This document shows positions 48,301-57,870 of a stretch of DNA of 64,000 nucleotides, one piece after another (position 1 is the first letter of the stretch; every line of letters begins with the position of its first letter). Under the pieces are notes generated by a model. The model did not search any database and had not been told where the DNA came from. It worked only from the letters and a program-made list of their open reading frames with translations. This stretch comes from Pseudoalteromonas sp. R3 (GTDB lineage Bacteria; Pseudomonadota; Gammaproteobacteria; Enterobacterales; Alteromonadaceae), in the NCBI RefSeq assembly GCF_004014715.1, contig NZ_CP034835.1, positions 1,922,001 to 1,986,000 on the forward strand, read 5' to 3'. The position numbers and the translations under genes were made by a program.

Positions 48301-50538
48301 ATGAGTAAAGAAAAAATAGCAATCTTGGGTGGTGGAGTGTCGGCCATGACCGCCGCAGTTTACTTAACTGAAAAAGAAAATTGGCAGGAAGAATACGACA
48401 TTACAGTATACCAGCTTGGCTGGCGGTTGGGGGGAAAAGGGGCAAGTGGGCGTAACCCGGATGTACACGAGCGCATTGAAGAGCATGGCTTGCATGTTTG
48501 GTTTGGTGCGTATGTGAACTCATTTCGGGCCATTGAAACGGTTTACAACAATTTGAGCAGGCCCAGTTCAGTACCGATTGCAACCTGGCAGCAGGCATTA
48601 AAACCACACAGCTTTGTCGTGTTGCAGGAATATATAGACAATGAGTGGGAAACCTGGCCGATTGATTTTCCATTGGTACCGGGTAACCCTGCGGATGGTA
48701 CGTTGGATTTGCACTTTTGGCAGTTGATCCAGATGACTATTGCCTGGTTACACAAATGGATTGATGGCCTGGAAGACGAGGTTGAGGCTGCGCACCGGGA
48801 AATCCGCTTACAAACTCGAAAGCGCCGTGACCGTGGTTTGCTGCAACACCTTGCGAGCGAGATTACTGGGGCATTTGACAGTTTGGAAGACAAAGTGTCT
48901 GACTTTTTTGACAGCGCTCAAGATGAGGCAAAGGAAATTTGGTCTACTCCCAGATTGTTGATCACCCAGCTGCATGAGTTACTCAACTTACGGGCTGCAG
49001 ATAAGAACTTGTCAAACAGCCGAGACCGATTGGTGACCTGGTATATTGTTCGTAAGCTCAAACGCTGGCTCAGAGCAGAAGCTCGAGATTTACTGGACGA
49101 CCATCCTGTGATCAGGCGTTTATACATTTGCGCTGACCTGGCTATCGCGATGTTGATAGGTCTGCTTAGGGATCATGTCCATTCAGATGGTTTTGAAGCA
49201 ATAAATAAATATGACTTTAAAGCCTGGTTGAAGCGTAACGGCGCAGATGAAGTGTATGTGGTTGAATCAGCTCCTGTGAGAGGGTTTTACGATCTGGTTT
49301 TTGGCTATGAGGATGGTGATTTTGACAAGGGTAATGTAGAAGCTGGTGTTGCGTCTTTGGCGATGCTGCGTTTGATGCTGTGCTATCGCGGTGGAGTGAT
49401 GTGGAAAATGCAAGCGGGCATGGGCGACATCATCTTTTCACCTATCTATGAATTACTCTCCAAGCGAGGCGTGAAATTTGAGTATTTCCACCAAGTGGAT
49501 GAGCTGATCCCGGCATTGCAGGATGGTGAATATGTGGTTGATGAAATCACAATGACGCGGCAGGTTGAGCTGAAAAATGGTCATTATGACCCGTTTGTAG
49601 ATGTCAAAGGGCTACCATGTTGGCCCGACCGGCCTAACTATGATCAGATAATCGACGCGCAGGCCGCACTATTGCAGCAACACAATGTCAATCTGGAGTC
49701 ATTCTGGGGTAATTGGCCGTCTCTTTATGAAGCTGAATTTGGAAAACCCTTACCACGACTATCGCTGAAACGAGGGCGTGATTTCGATAAAGTGATTTTT
49801 GGCATCTCTGTGGGCGGCCTGGAGCACTTGTGCCCTCAACTATTGGCCTTGGATGATGGGCTCAGGTTACAAAGCAGCGAAGTCAAAACGGTGGCAACTC
49901 AAGCGTTTCAGGTTTGGTTAAATCAAACCGATGAGCAGCTCGGGTTTGACTACACTCCACCCAGTGAAGAGCGTCCTATTCTAAGTGGCTTTTCACAACC
50001 ATTTGATACTTGGGCTGCTATGTCTTTCTTGTTACCACGTGAAGACTGGCCGGCAAATGGCCCGAAAAATATCGCTTACTTTTGTAGTGCATTTTGCTGC
50101 GCAGAATATCCGCCTAGCCATGACCATGGTTTCCCTGATGAGCAAAAGGCAAAAGTTAAAGCCAATGCGATTAATAAACTGGCGACTGAAATGAAACCGC
50201 TGTGGCCCAATGCCTACAATGCTGCAGGGCAGTACAATTGGAATACACTTTATGACGATAGCATTGCGCAAGGTGAAGAGCGATTTGACAGCCAGTACTG
50301 GCGTGTGAATGTTGACCCCAGTGAGCGCTACGTGTTGTCGGTTGTCGATAGTAGCCAGTACAGATTACCAACGGACGGCACAGTGTTTAGAAACTTGTAC
50401 CTGACAGGCGATTGGATCAGTACAGGCGTAAATGCTGGGTGTGTAGAAGCTGCGGTAATGGCTGGTATGCAAACTTCACGTGCAATTTGTGGGTTGCCGG
50501 AAAGCATCAGTGGTGAGGATGGGTTTAAGCCTGATTAA
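48301..50538 (+). CDS. large NAD(P)/FAD-binding oxidoreductase (phytoene-desaturase-like)
   Basis: The ATG at 48301 follows an AGGTGG RBS and puts the Rossmann motif at the N-terminus (AILGGGVSAMTAAVYLTE); a GTG at 48292 adds three residues. The product has 745 aa. VYQLGWRLGGKGASGRN and RIEEHGLHVWFGAYVNSF are shared with carotene desaturase/isomerase and hydroxysqualene dehydroxylase-type enzymes, and the C-terminal NLYLTGDWISTGVNAGCVEA closes the FAD site. An inserted charged helical region (about 150-290) makes it longer than phytoene desaturases (about 500 aa). The substrate is unknown, perhaps a terpenoid or fatty chain. Confidence 0.78.
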   Translation: MSKEKIAILGGGVSAMTAAVYLTEKENWQEEYDITVYQLGWRLGGKGASGRNPDVHERIEEHGLHVWFGAYVNSFRAIETVYNNLSRPSSVPIATWQQALKPHSFVVLQEYIDNEWETWPIDFPLVPGNPADGTLDLHFWQLIQMTIAWLHKWIDGLEDEVEAAHREIRLQTRKRRDRGLLQHLASEITGAFDSLEDKVSDFFDSAQDEAKEIWSTPRLLITQLHELLNLRAADKNLSNSRDRLVTWYIVRKLKRWLRAEARDLLDDHPVIRRLYICADLAIAMLIGLLRDHVHSDGFEAINKYDFKAWLKRNGADEVYVVESAPVRGFYDLVFGYEDGDFDKGNVEAGVASLAMLRLMLCYRGGVMWKMQAGMGDIIFSPIYELLSKRGVKFEYFHQVDELIPALQDGEYVVDEITMTRQVELKNGHYDPFVDVKGLPCWPDRPNYDQIIDAQAALLQQHNVNLESFWGNWPSLYEAEFGKPLPRLSLKRGRDFDKVIFGISVGGLEHLCPQLLALDDGLRLQSSEVKTVATQAFQVWLNQTDEQLGFDYTPPSEERPILSGFSQPFDTWAAMSFLLPREDWPANGPKNIAYFCSAFCCAEYPPSHDHGFPDEQKAKVKANAINKLATEMKPLWPNAYNAAGQYNWNTLYDDSIAQGEERFDSQYWRVNVDPSERYVLSVVDSSQYRLPTDGTVFRNLYLTGDWISTGVNAGCVEAAVMAGMQTSRAICGLPESISGEDGFKPD

Positions 50539-50607
50539 GCGGCTCAGCTAACAGGTCAGATAGTTGATCAGATAACTGAGTTAGCTAACTACTGATAGAA
50601 TATACAA

Positions 50608-50635
50608 AAGACCTCCAATTTTGTTGGAGGTCTTT
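50608..50635 (+). terminator. rho-independent terminator
   Basis: GACCTCCAA (50610-50618) and TTGGAGGTC (50623-50631) form a 9-bp stem with A-run before and TTT after, between the oxidoreductase and the TonB receptor gene. Confidence 0.75.
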
Positions 50636-50690
50636 GCATTTGGACTATACTCAAACAAGCACAAGCGTGAAGCAGAAAAAGAGCACGGAT

Positions 50691-52922
50691 ATGTTTAAAC
50701 TCTCAGCGATTTCAATATCAATAATTTCAGTTTTTCTCTCTCCCGTATGTGTTTTTGCAAACAGTGATAGTATGGAAGTCATCGAGGTATATGCGCAAAA
50801 ACGTAAGCAAACCCTTGAGGAAGTGAGCATCTCAATTGCCACACTCAATGGTGACAATATGACCCAGCAGGGCATTAAAGATATCAGTGAGTTAGGGGGG
50901 TACGTAGCCAATTTTAAGGTCAGCCAGAACGCAGCAGAAGGCACTCCTCCTGCATTGAATATTCGAGGCGTAGGGTTAATAGATTATAACACGGCTAATA
51001 CATCACCCATTGCTATGTACATTGATGGTAGGCCAGTCGGTTCTGCAAACAATCAGATTGCTAACTTGTTTGATGTTGAGCAAATTGAAGTGTTAAAAGG
51101 ACCTCAGGGTACCTTGTTCGGCCGTAATAGTACTGGTGGTGCGTTACTTGTCAGGACCAAACGGCCAGATGACGGCAATTACGGTTTTATTAAAGCAGGC
51201 GTTGGCACTGACGAGTGGCGTCGGGTCCAGGGGGCGTATAATGCGCGGGTGAATGACCAAAGTGCGCTACGACTTTCCTTTAACCACACCGATTATGAAT
51301 ATACAAGCTATAACTTGTTTGAGCCCTCTGTGGAAGCGGGTCTAAAACAGCAGGACGTCCGTTTCAGTTACTTAGCTGAGTGGGATGCTTTTTCACTGTA
51401 TGCAAAGCTCGAATATGGTCACTGGGATGGCATTGTCCAGCCAGTTGGCAGTATAGGTATTTACAAAGATCCTGCCAATGGAGTTCGTTGTACCCCGAGT
51501 GAAGCGGGAGGCGAGGGATGTTACGATGCGTTTGGTTTTAATGATGGTAGCTCGGATTACTGGGCTGTTAGCGTGAATAATGATTCCCCACACCTGTCAA
51601 TTTATAAAGGCTGGACAGTACAGGGAGACTGGCAGCTATCTGACAGCCAACAGTTGACCTATATAAATGGCTTTAACCGCCTCGACAGGCGCCATGCCTT
51701 CAACTGTGATGGTAGCCCAGCTAGATTATGTGAAGGGGAGCTCGGTCTTAAAAATGAAATTCTCTCTAACGAGTTAAGGTACAGTCAAACCATAGACAGA
51801 GACCACCTGACCCTAGGCTTATTCCATATTGAAGAGCGTATATACCAAGACAATTTTAACGACATATTACGAGACATGCGTGGTTTGTTAGACACCACCC
51901 TGACGAATACTTTTTTCTACGACAATGAAATTATTGTAAAGTCGGCAGCCGTGTTTGCTCAGTATGAGTGGCAACTTAACGACGCACATCGACTTACCGT
52001 GGGTCTTCGCTACAGCGATGAGACTGTCGATTATGACTCTGTTTCGCGGCTGAATACTGTATTAGATGTGGCACAACTTGATGGTGTGACCATTCCTTAC
52101 TATCGAGTAAATGGAAAGGTGGAGGATGACGGACTGTCTGGCCGCCTGGCCTGGAATTATCAGCTTTCAGCTCCATTAATGCTCTATTATAGCTTTGCCA
52201 ATGGGACTAAAAGTGGCGGCTACAATGGCGGCTTACTAGCGACGGAAGAGCAAGCTCGCCTGGCAGATTATGGTCCCGAAGAGTTATATGCCCATGAAGT
52301 GGGGGTAAAGTACAACAATGCCGATAACCTGTCGCTCAACGGCGCGTTGTTCTTCTATGATTATAGTGACCAGCAGGTGTTTATGAATCAGGCATCCACT
52401 GTGCCTGGTGCTCCGCCATTACAACTTCTTGAGAATGTTGGTAGTTCTACAATATATGGCGCAGAGTTAGCTGTACAATATAAAATGAGCGAGTCTCTTA
52501 AGTTCAGAAGTGCCGCGGGTTATGTGCCCGAAGCGAACTTTGATCAATTCATCGACCCAGTTGGCAATGTATTAACAGACAATCGTTTACCCTTTACCCC
52601 AGAGTGGAACATTAATGCGGATCTCACTCATTCTTTACCACTTTGGCAAGGAGAGTTAGTTTCAACAGTTGGGTTTGACTATCAATCAGAATATTACTTC
52701 GACCAAAATCAAAACGCCTATGCAATGCAATCAGGATATACTTTATGGCGAGGGAGTGTGCACTTTGAACGGGGTGACTGGCGAGTAAGTGTTTGGGGAA
52801 AGAACCTATTTGATAAAGAATATAGCCATTTAAAATTCGATCTAAGTGCATTTCTGGGTATGTTGGAAGACTTTAAAGGAGAGGGGAGACGTCTTGGGGT
52901 TGACTTTTCATATCGGTTTTAG
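50691..52922 (+). CDS. TonB-dependent outer membrane receptor
   Basis: The ATG at 50691 gives a proper signal peptide (KLSAISISIISVFLSPVCVFA); the longer frame starts inside the upstream terminator. The product has 743 aa. A TonB box-like MEVIEVYAQKR is followed by the plug (VEQIEVLKGPQGTLFGRNSTGGALL) and the beta-barrel ending in aromatic YRF. Plug and barrel resemble receptors for large organic ligands (FecA-like or Caulobacter-type sugar and vitamin receptors), not clearly for iron. Ligand unknown. Context suggests linked uptake with the neighbouring oxidoreductase and sensor kinase. Confidence 0.9.
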   Translation: MFKLSAISISIISVFLSPVCVFANSDSMEVIEVYAQKRKQTLEEVSISIATLNGDNMTQQGIKDISELGGYVANFKVSQNAAEGTPPALNIRGVGLIDYNTANTSPIAMYIDGRPVGSANNQIANLFDVEQIEVLKGPQGTLFGRNSTGGALLVRTKRPDDGNYGFIKAGVGTDEWRRVQGAYNARVNDQSALRLSFNHTDYEYTSYNLFEPSVEAGLKQQDVRFSYLAEWDAFSLYAKLEYGHWDGIVQPVGSIGIYKDPANGVRCTPSEAGGEGCYDAFGFNDGSSDYWAVSVNNDSPHLSIYKGWTVQGDWQLSDSQQLTYINGFNRLDRRHAFNCDGSPARLCEGELGLKNEILSNELRYSQTIDRDHLTLGLFHIEERIYQDNFNDILRDMRGLLDTTLTNTFFYDNEIIVKSAAVFAQYEWQLNDAHRLTVGLRYSDETVDYDSVSRLNTVLDVAQLDGVTIPYYRVNGKVEDDGLSGRLAWNYQLSAPLMLYYSFANGTKSGGYNGGLLATEEQARLADYGPEELYAHEVGVKYNNADNLSLNGALFFYDYSDQQVFMNQASTVPGAPPLQLLENVGSSTIYGAELAVQYKMSESLKFRSAAGYVPEANFDQFIDPVGNVLTDNRLPFTPEWNINADLTHSLPLWQGELVSTVGFDYQSEYYFDQNQNAYAMQSGYTLWRGSVHFERGDWRVSVWGKNLFDKEYSHLKFDLSAFLGMLEDFKGEGRRLGVDFSYRF

Positions 52923-52961
52923 CCGGGCTTTTGCCCTGAATTATCAAAGTTAAGGTCCGAA

Positions 52962-55643
52962 ATGGGTAGTTTTAGGCTATTAGCTACATTGTTACTGTGC
53001 CTGTGCACTAGTGTCGCCAGCGCAAACGTTTACGTGTTTGATGGAACGCAGCGCGGGCATAACTTGCATGACAAAGGCTTAGTGTTGTCAGCAGAAAATA
53101 ACGCACGGTTCCCGGATAGTTTTGCTCAGGTAGCACAGTGGTCAACTGCACAAGCGGAACAGACGCAACGTGCGCTGTTTTCTGGCCGGTACTGGTTGGT
53201 AACAGAAATTGAAAACCATTCCAGGTATCAGGATCTGGTGCTTTACCCTTATAATACCGTGTTATCCAATGTTGAGACGCGAATCTATTCCGAGACGGGT
53301 GTTGAGCGGTTTTTTACCGGTGGTATGCATGCTAATGAGTACCCGTTTCACTATGGTAATAAAATACACCTGCTGCCTAACCAGAGGTATTTCATAGTCA
53401 CTCTATTTGAAAGTGACTATTTTTATACGCCAATTAAGTTGGAGCTTATCCCCGTAAAGGAATTTGAGCGCCAGGTTACCATGGACAACCTTTTGATGTC
53501 CCTGTGTTTTAGTGTTGGTATTGTGCTTGGGCTGTACAATTTACTGATCTACATTGGCTCAAAGGACATGACGCATCTTTATTACGCGATGTTTGCTGCA
53601 ACCTGGGTATTCGCCTGGAGTCATTTCTTTCACATCTCAGATCAACTCTTTGGCTTTTATTCAGCCCATTTACATTGGCTAGGTTTTGCCCTGACGCCGA
53701 TAACCAACGTTTTATTTTATAATCAACTGCTTAAGCTGAAGGAAAAACACCCTGCCTTGTCGACGGCATCGCTTTGGGTTGGTGCGATCGGCGCGATCGG
53801 CGCACCATTTTGTATTCTGTTTCCTGGGTTCGGTTTTTTGTGGGCAACGTTAGCTACGGGGTCGGCTTTGTGTATGGGGCTTTACGTTGGCATATTGCGG
53901 CTGATGGAAGGTTTTAAACCGGCGCGCTATTTTGTTTTGGCTTATGTGTGTATGGCCATACCAAACATGGTTGGGAACTTCACTAACCTGGGATTACTCC
54001 CTCCTATTGCTATCAACTTATATTTAATTGGTTTGATAGGCACTGCCCTGGATGCCTTATTGCTGGCATTTGCAGTGGCAGATAAGTACCGTCTGACGAA
54101 TGAAGAAAACATAGAGCTCAATAAGAATCTAGAAGCAAAAGTCCTAAAGCGAACTTATGAATTGGAGCAGCTTGCGACTGAACTACGCGATGCCAGCGAA
54201 GCAAAAAGCCGTTTTCTGGCCAATATGAGTCATGAAATTCGTACTCCGATGACGTCTATTATAGGGTACGCAGATGGCATCATGTTAGGTGATATCAAAC
54301 CTCATGAGCGTAATCATGCGATCTCGGTGATCCTGCAAAACTCACGTCATGTTCTGGGTTTGATCAACGATATTCTGGATATGTCTAAAATTGAGGCTAA
54401 CCGGTTGGAAGTAGAACTCATTGAAGCGAACCTGTTCCAATCCATTACGCATGTTGAATCACTGCTGGGTAAACAGATCAGAGACAAAGGGTTGGAGTTT
54501 GAGTTGAACTATCATTTTCCATTGCCGGATTATATCGTGATTGACCCGACTCGGCTGCGACAAATATTGCTTAACCTGACGTCCAATGCACTTAAGTTTA
54601 CCTCGGTAGGCAAAATTTCTATCGATGTGAGTTGTACACAGGATATTTTGTCTGTGCGGGTTCAGGACACGGGGATTGGGATGACTTCTGCGGAGCAGAA
54701 AGAGTTGTTTAACGCCTTTCATCAGGCTGACTCGTCAACGACCAGAAAATACGGTGGTACTGGCCTAGGACTAAATATTTCGAAGAGTCTGGCGCAGAAA
54801 CTTGATGGTGATATTACCGTTGAGAGTGAAGTCGGCTCAGGGACTGCTTTTACATTATCAGTGGGCTTGTATACTACGCAACGTACCAAGTGGTTAAATA
54901 CGTTTTCGGAAATTCATCAATCTGAGGAGCCCGGCACAGAGTCGGAGAGTTATGAAACTGAGTCATTAAAAGGCGAGGTCTTATTGGCCGAAGACCATGT
55001 CGATAACTGTCGTCTGATCACGCGTATTCTGGAGCGCATGGGACTGAGTGTTACAGCCGTTGAAAATGGCCAGCTTGCCGTGCAAGCTGTGCTGGATGAC
55101 GAATTTGACTTGATCCTGATGGATATCCAGATGCCGGTGATGGACGGTGAACAGGCATTTAACTTTATTCAGGCAACGGGTTGCACAGCGCCAGTGATAG
55201 CGTTAACGGCAAATACTATGAGTCATGAAGTAGAACGTTACCTGAAACTTGGCTTTACTGATCACCTGGCTAAACCTATCGACAGAGCAGAATTTGCCAA
55301 GAAGGTCAGTCACTACCTGAACATTACAGTTGAAGAAGACCTGGCATTACCTGACGAAGAGTTCTCCATACTAAAATCCCAGTACATTGCAGGGTTGCAT
55401 GAACAGCTTGTACAGTTGCAAAACCAGCTGAAATATCATGACTTTGATGGTCTGGCACGCTCTATTCATGCACTTAAAGGCACATCTGCTATGTTCGATT
55501 GCCATGATATTTATCAGACGGTAACGAAAATTGATGGGCTACTCAAAGAAAAAGACTATGACAAGGTTGAAAAACCTATGGCTGATTTATTTGAACTGAT
55601 ACATATTGCAATCCAGCAGTCCGAGTGTAATCAGGCGATCTGA
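52962..55643 (+). CDS. 7TM hybrid sensor histidine kinase
   Basis: The product has 893 aa. After a signal peptide, a periplasmic 7TMR-DISMED2 domain (about 25-160) and seven membrane helices (about 175-380) follow, a pattern that senses carbohydrates or other ligands. Then a coiled coil, HisKA (SHEIRTPM, His424), HATPase (QDTGIGM, GGTGLGL), a receiver (LILMDIQMPVMDG, Asp721) and an Hpt domain (IHALKGTSAMF, His836). The phosphorelay ends in an output regulator that is not encoded nearby. It lies 39 bp after the TonB receptor, so they are probably co-transcribed. Confidence 0.92.
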   Translation: MGSFRLLATLLLCLCTSVASANVYVFDGTQRGHNLHDKGLVLSAENNARFPDSFAQVAQWSTAQAEQTQRALFSGRYWLVTEIENHSRYQDLVLYPYNTVLSNVETRIYSETGVERFFTGGMHANEYPFHYGNKIHLLPNQRYFIVTLFESDYFYTPIKLELIPVKEFERQVTMDNLLMSLCFSVGIVLGLYNLLIYIGSKDMTHLYYAMFAATWVFAWSHFFHISDQLFGFYSAHLHWLGFALTPITNVLFYNQLLKLKEKHPALSTASLWVGAIGAIGAPFCILFPGFGFLWATLATGSALCMGLYVGILRLMEGFKPARYFVLAYVCMAIPNMVGNFTNLGLLPPIAINLYLIGLIGTALDALLLAFAVADKYRLTNEENIELNKNLEAKVLKRTYELEQLATELRDASEAKSRFLANMSHEIRTPMTSIIGYADGIMLGDIKPHERNHAISVILQNSRHVLGLINDILDMSKIEANRLEVELIEANLFQSITHVESLLGKQIRDKGLEFELNYHFPLPDYIVIDPTRLRQILLNLTSNALKFTSVGKISIDVSCTQDILSVRVQDTGIGMTSAEQKELFNAFHQADSSTTRKYGGTGLGLNISKSLAQKLDGDITVESEVGSGTAFTLSVGLYTTQRTKWLNTFSEIHQSEEPGTESESYETESLKGEVLLAEDHVDNCRLITRILERMGLSVTAVENGQLAVQAVLDDEFDLILMDIQMPVMDGEQAFNFIQATGCTAPVIALTANTMSHEVERYLKLGFTDHLAKPIDRAEFAKKVSHYLNITVEEDLALPDEEFSILKSQYIAGLHEQLVQLQNQLKYHDFDGLARSIHALKGTSAMFDCHDIYQTVTKIDGLLKEKDYDKVEKPMADLFELIHIAIQQSECNQAI

Positions 55644-55957
55644 TGGCTGGCGAATTAGCGGTACAAGCCAAAAACGCTTCGCTTTAATTGTAATAAGTTG
55701 TTCAATTTGTGTTCTTTTACTTTTACAGTTTTTTATTCTGTAAAACTCAACAAACTGTAATGGAATCACTACGCTAGTCTATTTTCTGAAATCTAAATGA
55801 GAATACATACTTTTGCTAATTTTGTGTAAAAGCAGAAACATCAAAGCTTTAGCTCAAAAGATCAAAACATAATTTCACACTTTGGTCTGGTTGTTTTTTG
55901 AGCTCTCGGTCTTTTTGGCTTACCTTTAAAACGGGTTAGACAACAAGGTATGCAACT
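55644..55957. other. AT-rich intergenic region with hairpin
   Basis: No gene. TTTTACAG (55721-55728) and CTGTAAAA (55738-55745) form an 8-bp stem closing a T-rich loop, perhaps a terminator for the kinase. The rest is the upstream region of the lipoprotein gene. Confidence 0.5.
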
Positions 55958-57658
55958 ATGAAAACATATATTCCTTATATTTTACTGGCATTATTAGCAG
56001 GGTGTTCATCATCAGACAACGATGAACCTGGTAATACCAATGATCAGGAACAACAGCAACAGGCCCCTTCGGATGATTCATCTGATGGTGATTCGGGGGA
56101 CAGTAATAACGGTTCTGAAGGAGATAGCTCGGGTGATGCAGGGTCTGGCGATAGCGGCTCGGATGATGGTGCTGATCAGAATGAACCGGATGATTCGCGT
56201 GGCGCATATTTCCCTCGGGAGGTAATGGCTTCATCTCCTTTTAGTGATAGCAGCAACGAGGTGGAGCGCGGTTTTGGCGCTCGGCCTGCGGTAGAGTACG
56301 GGCCTTCAGTTCCCACTTATTTATGGTCGACACAGCGGATTGGTCGCATACTCAATGGTACCGTGCCTTTGCTGGATGTCTTTAAAGTTCAGTCATTTTA
56401 TCGCAATAGTACCAATGCAGCATGCTTTGGTCCTCAGGTCGCTTATACAGGTCATCCTGATGCGACTGATCCAGCTTCAGCTTCCGGCACTTTACCCGGT
56501 GGCGACTTAGGGCTGTGGTTAGAGAGTGACACTGATGGCAATGCCTGTGCAGTGGCTCAGACCAACGCATTGCTGAGTGGTCTGAGAGATCAATCGCGAA
56601 TGAGCCTGATGACCTTAGCCAGCATGGTTTCTGCGGCGCTTGATTCTGGCATGAGCTTACCTGCAGATGGTAGTAGTATTGACGTGACCGGTGAAATGAA
56701 TGCCAAAGGGGTTAGCGGAGTAACCTTTAGCAGTGCAGCTATCACACGCTCTGGAAGTGAATGGCAATACACTGTTGCTTTGACATACACGGTAAGTGGC
56801 TCTGACTATGATATTTCATTAAGTATGGCGCATACACCAGGTGCTGATCTGATGAATTATTCAGGTCACCTGACTTATCTGGTGGAAGGCGAGCAGGGGG
56901 TGAGCGGTATAGAGTTCCCTGGGGGAAATTGTTCTCAGAACGAGCGCACTCGGACAGGATCATTGGCTTATGAGCGGGCAGGAGATACCATGTCGTTACA
57001 GGCCAGAGTGGCCACCCTATGTGGGCATAGCAACACCGGTATGTTCAACTCTGACAACCAGGTTGACGTGAACAACAAGTATCACAACGTCGATAACCCT
57101 GACGGCTGGAGTGAAAACTTTTCGATATTCGGTGCTAATTTTGACCTAACCACACTGGCAGGTCAATATGCCTATGTTTGGCAGGCCGGAGTCAACGACA
57201 GTAACAGCCGAATTTTCAATATCGGGTTTAACTCACCTAGCCTGGACAATGGCGAAGCGCACTTTGGCTACGGGTCGAAAATTGAGGACACCGACGGGCT
57301 GATCCAGGGCTTTATCTGTAACTGGGCAGGCCCGGGAAACGATCACAGTATGCAGGCATTCTCACAGCGTCAATTCTTCCAATACGACACTGCAACCGCA
57401 ACCTATGACGGCAGCGGTAGTAAAGCTAATATTGAGTATGCACCGACCGCTTCGTGCAGCTATGACGGTACTGGCAGCTTTGTATTTGATATTGATGCCA
57501 GTGGGGTCCTAGGCGATATCGCACAGGAAGATGCGACGCTTGCGTTCAGTCAAGATCTGTGGGCACCAACCGACCCAACTAAGACAGTTGCGGAATCTAT
57601 TACTGACCGAGGCTTGTCTGTACCTGCCGTCCCATATACCTGGCCAGTTGATGAATAA
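55958..57658 (+). CDS. hypothetical lipoprotein with acidic linker
   Basis: The product has 566 aa. TYIPYILLALLAGC is a lipoprotein signal with lipidation at the Cys. Residues about 20-85 are a highly acidic, Ser-, Gly- and Asp-rich linker. The remainder (about 90-566) is beta-rich and Asn/Ser/Thr-rich, with Cys residues in NAACFGPQV, GGNCSQNE, TLCGHSN, IQGFICNW and ASCSYDG that may form disulfides. No family is recognised. A surface-exposed adhesin or binding protein is a fair guess. Confidence 0.6.
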   Translation: MKTYIPYILLALLAGCSSSDNDEPGNTNDQEQQQQAPSDDSSDGDSGDSNNGSEGDSSGDAGSGDSGSDDGADQNEPDDSRGAYFPREVMASSPFSDSSNEVERGFGARPAVEYGPSVPTYLWSTQRIGRILNGTVPLLDVFKVQSFYRNSTNAACFGPQVAYTGHPDATDPASASGTLPGGDLGLWLESDTDGNACAVAQTNALLSGLRDQSRMSLMTLASMVSAALDSGMSLPADGSSIDVTGEMNAKGVSGVTFSSAAITRSGSEWQYTVALTYTVSGSDYDISLSMAHTPGADLMNYSGHLTYLVEGEQGVSGIEFPGGNCSQNERTRTGSLAYERAGDTMSLQARVATLCGHSNTGMFNSDNQVDVNNKYHNVDNPDGWSENFSIFGANFDLTTLAGQYAYVWQAGVNDSNSRIFNIGFNSPSLDNGEAHFGYGSKIEDTDGLIQGFICNWAGPGNDHSMQAFSQRQFFQYDTATATYDGSGSKANIEYAPTASCSYDGTGSFVFDIDASGVLGDIAQEDATLAFSQDLWAPTDPTKTVAESITDRGLSVPAVPYTWPVDE

Positions 57659-57667
57659 ATCGAGTCA

Positions 57668-57700
57668 AATGAGGCCCTCGTCAGAGGGCCTTTAATTTTT
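57668..57700 (+). terminator. rho-independent terminator
   Basis: GAGGCCCTC, a short loop and GAGGGCCTTT form a GC-rich stem followed by a T-rich run, ten bases after the lipoprotein stop. Confidence 0.85.
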
Positions 57701-57870
57701 TGGTTAATCGAAAGTTTGCGACAGATCAAATTTCTTCCTGGCATCGACCAATGTCTAGTGTTGTCTTTATTTCAGTAATTCTATGTTTAACAGGGTATCG
57801 GTCGTTAACCGGGTATTAACCAGTTGGCAGAGTTTCATACCTGCTGGACCCGGCCCAACAGGAAATCATT

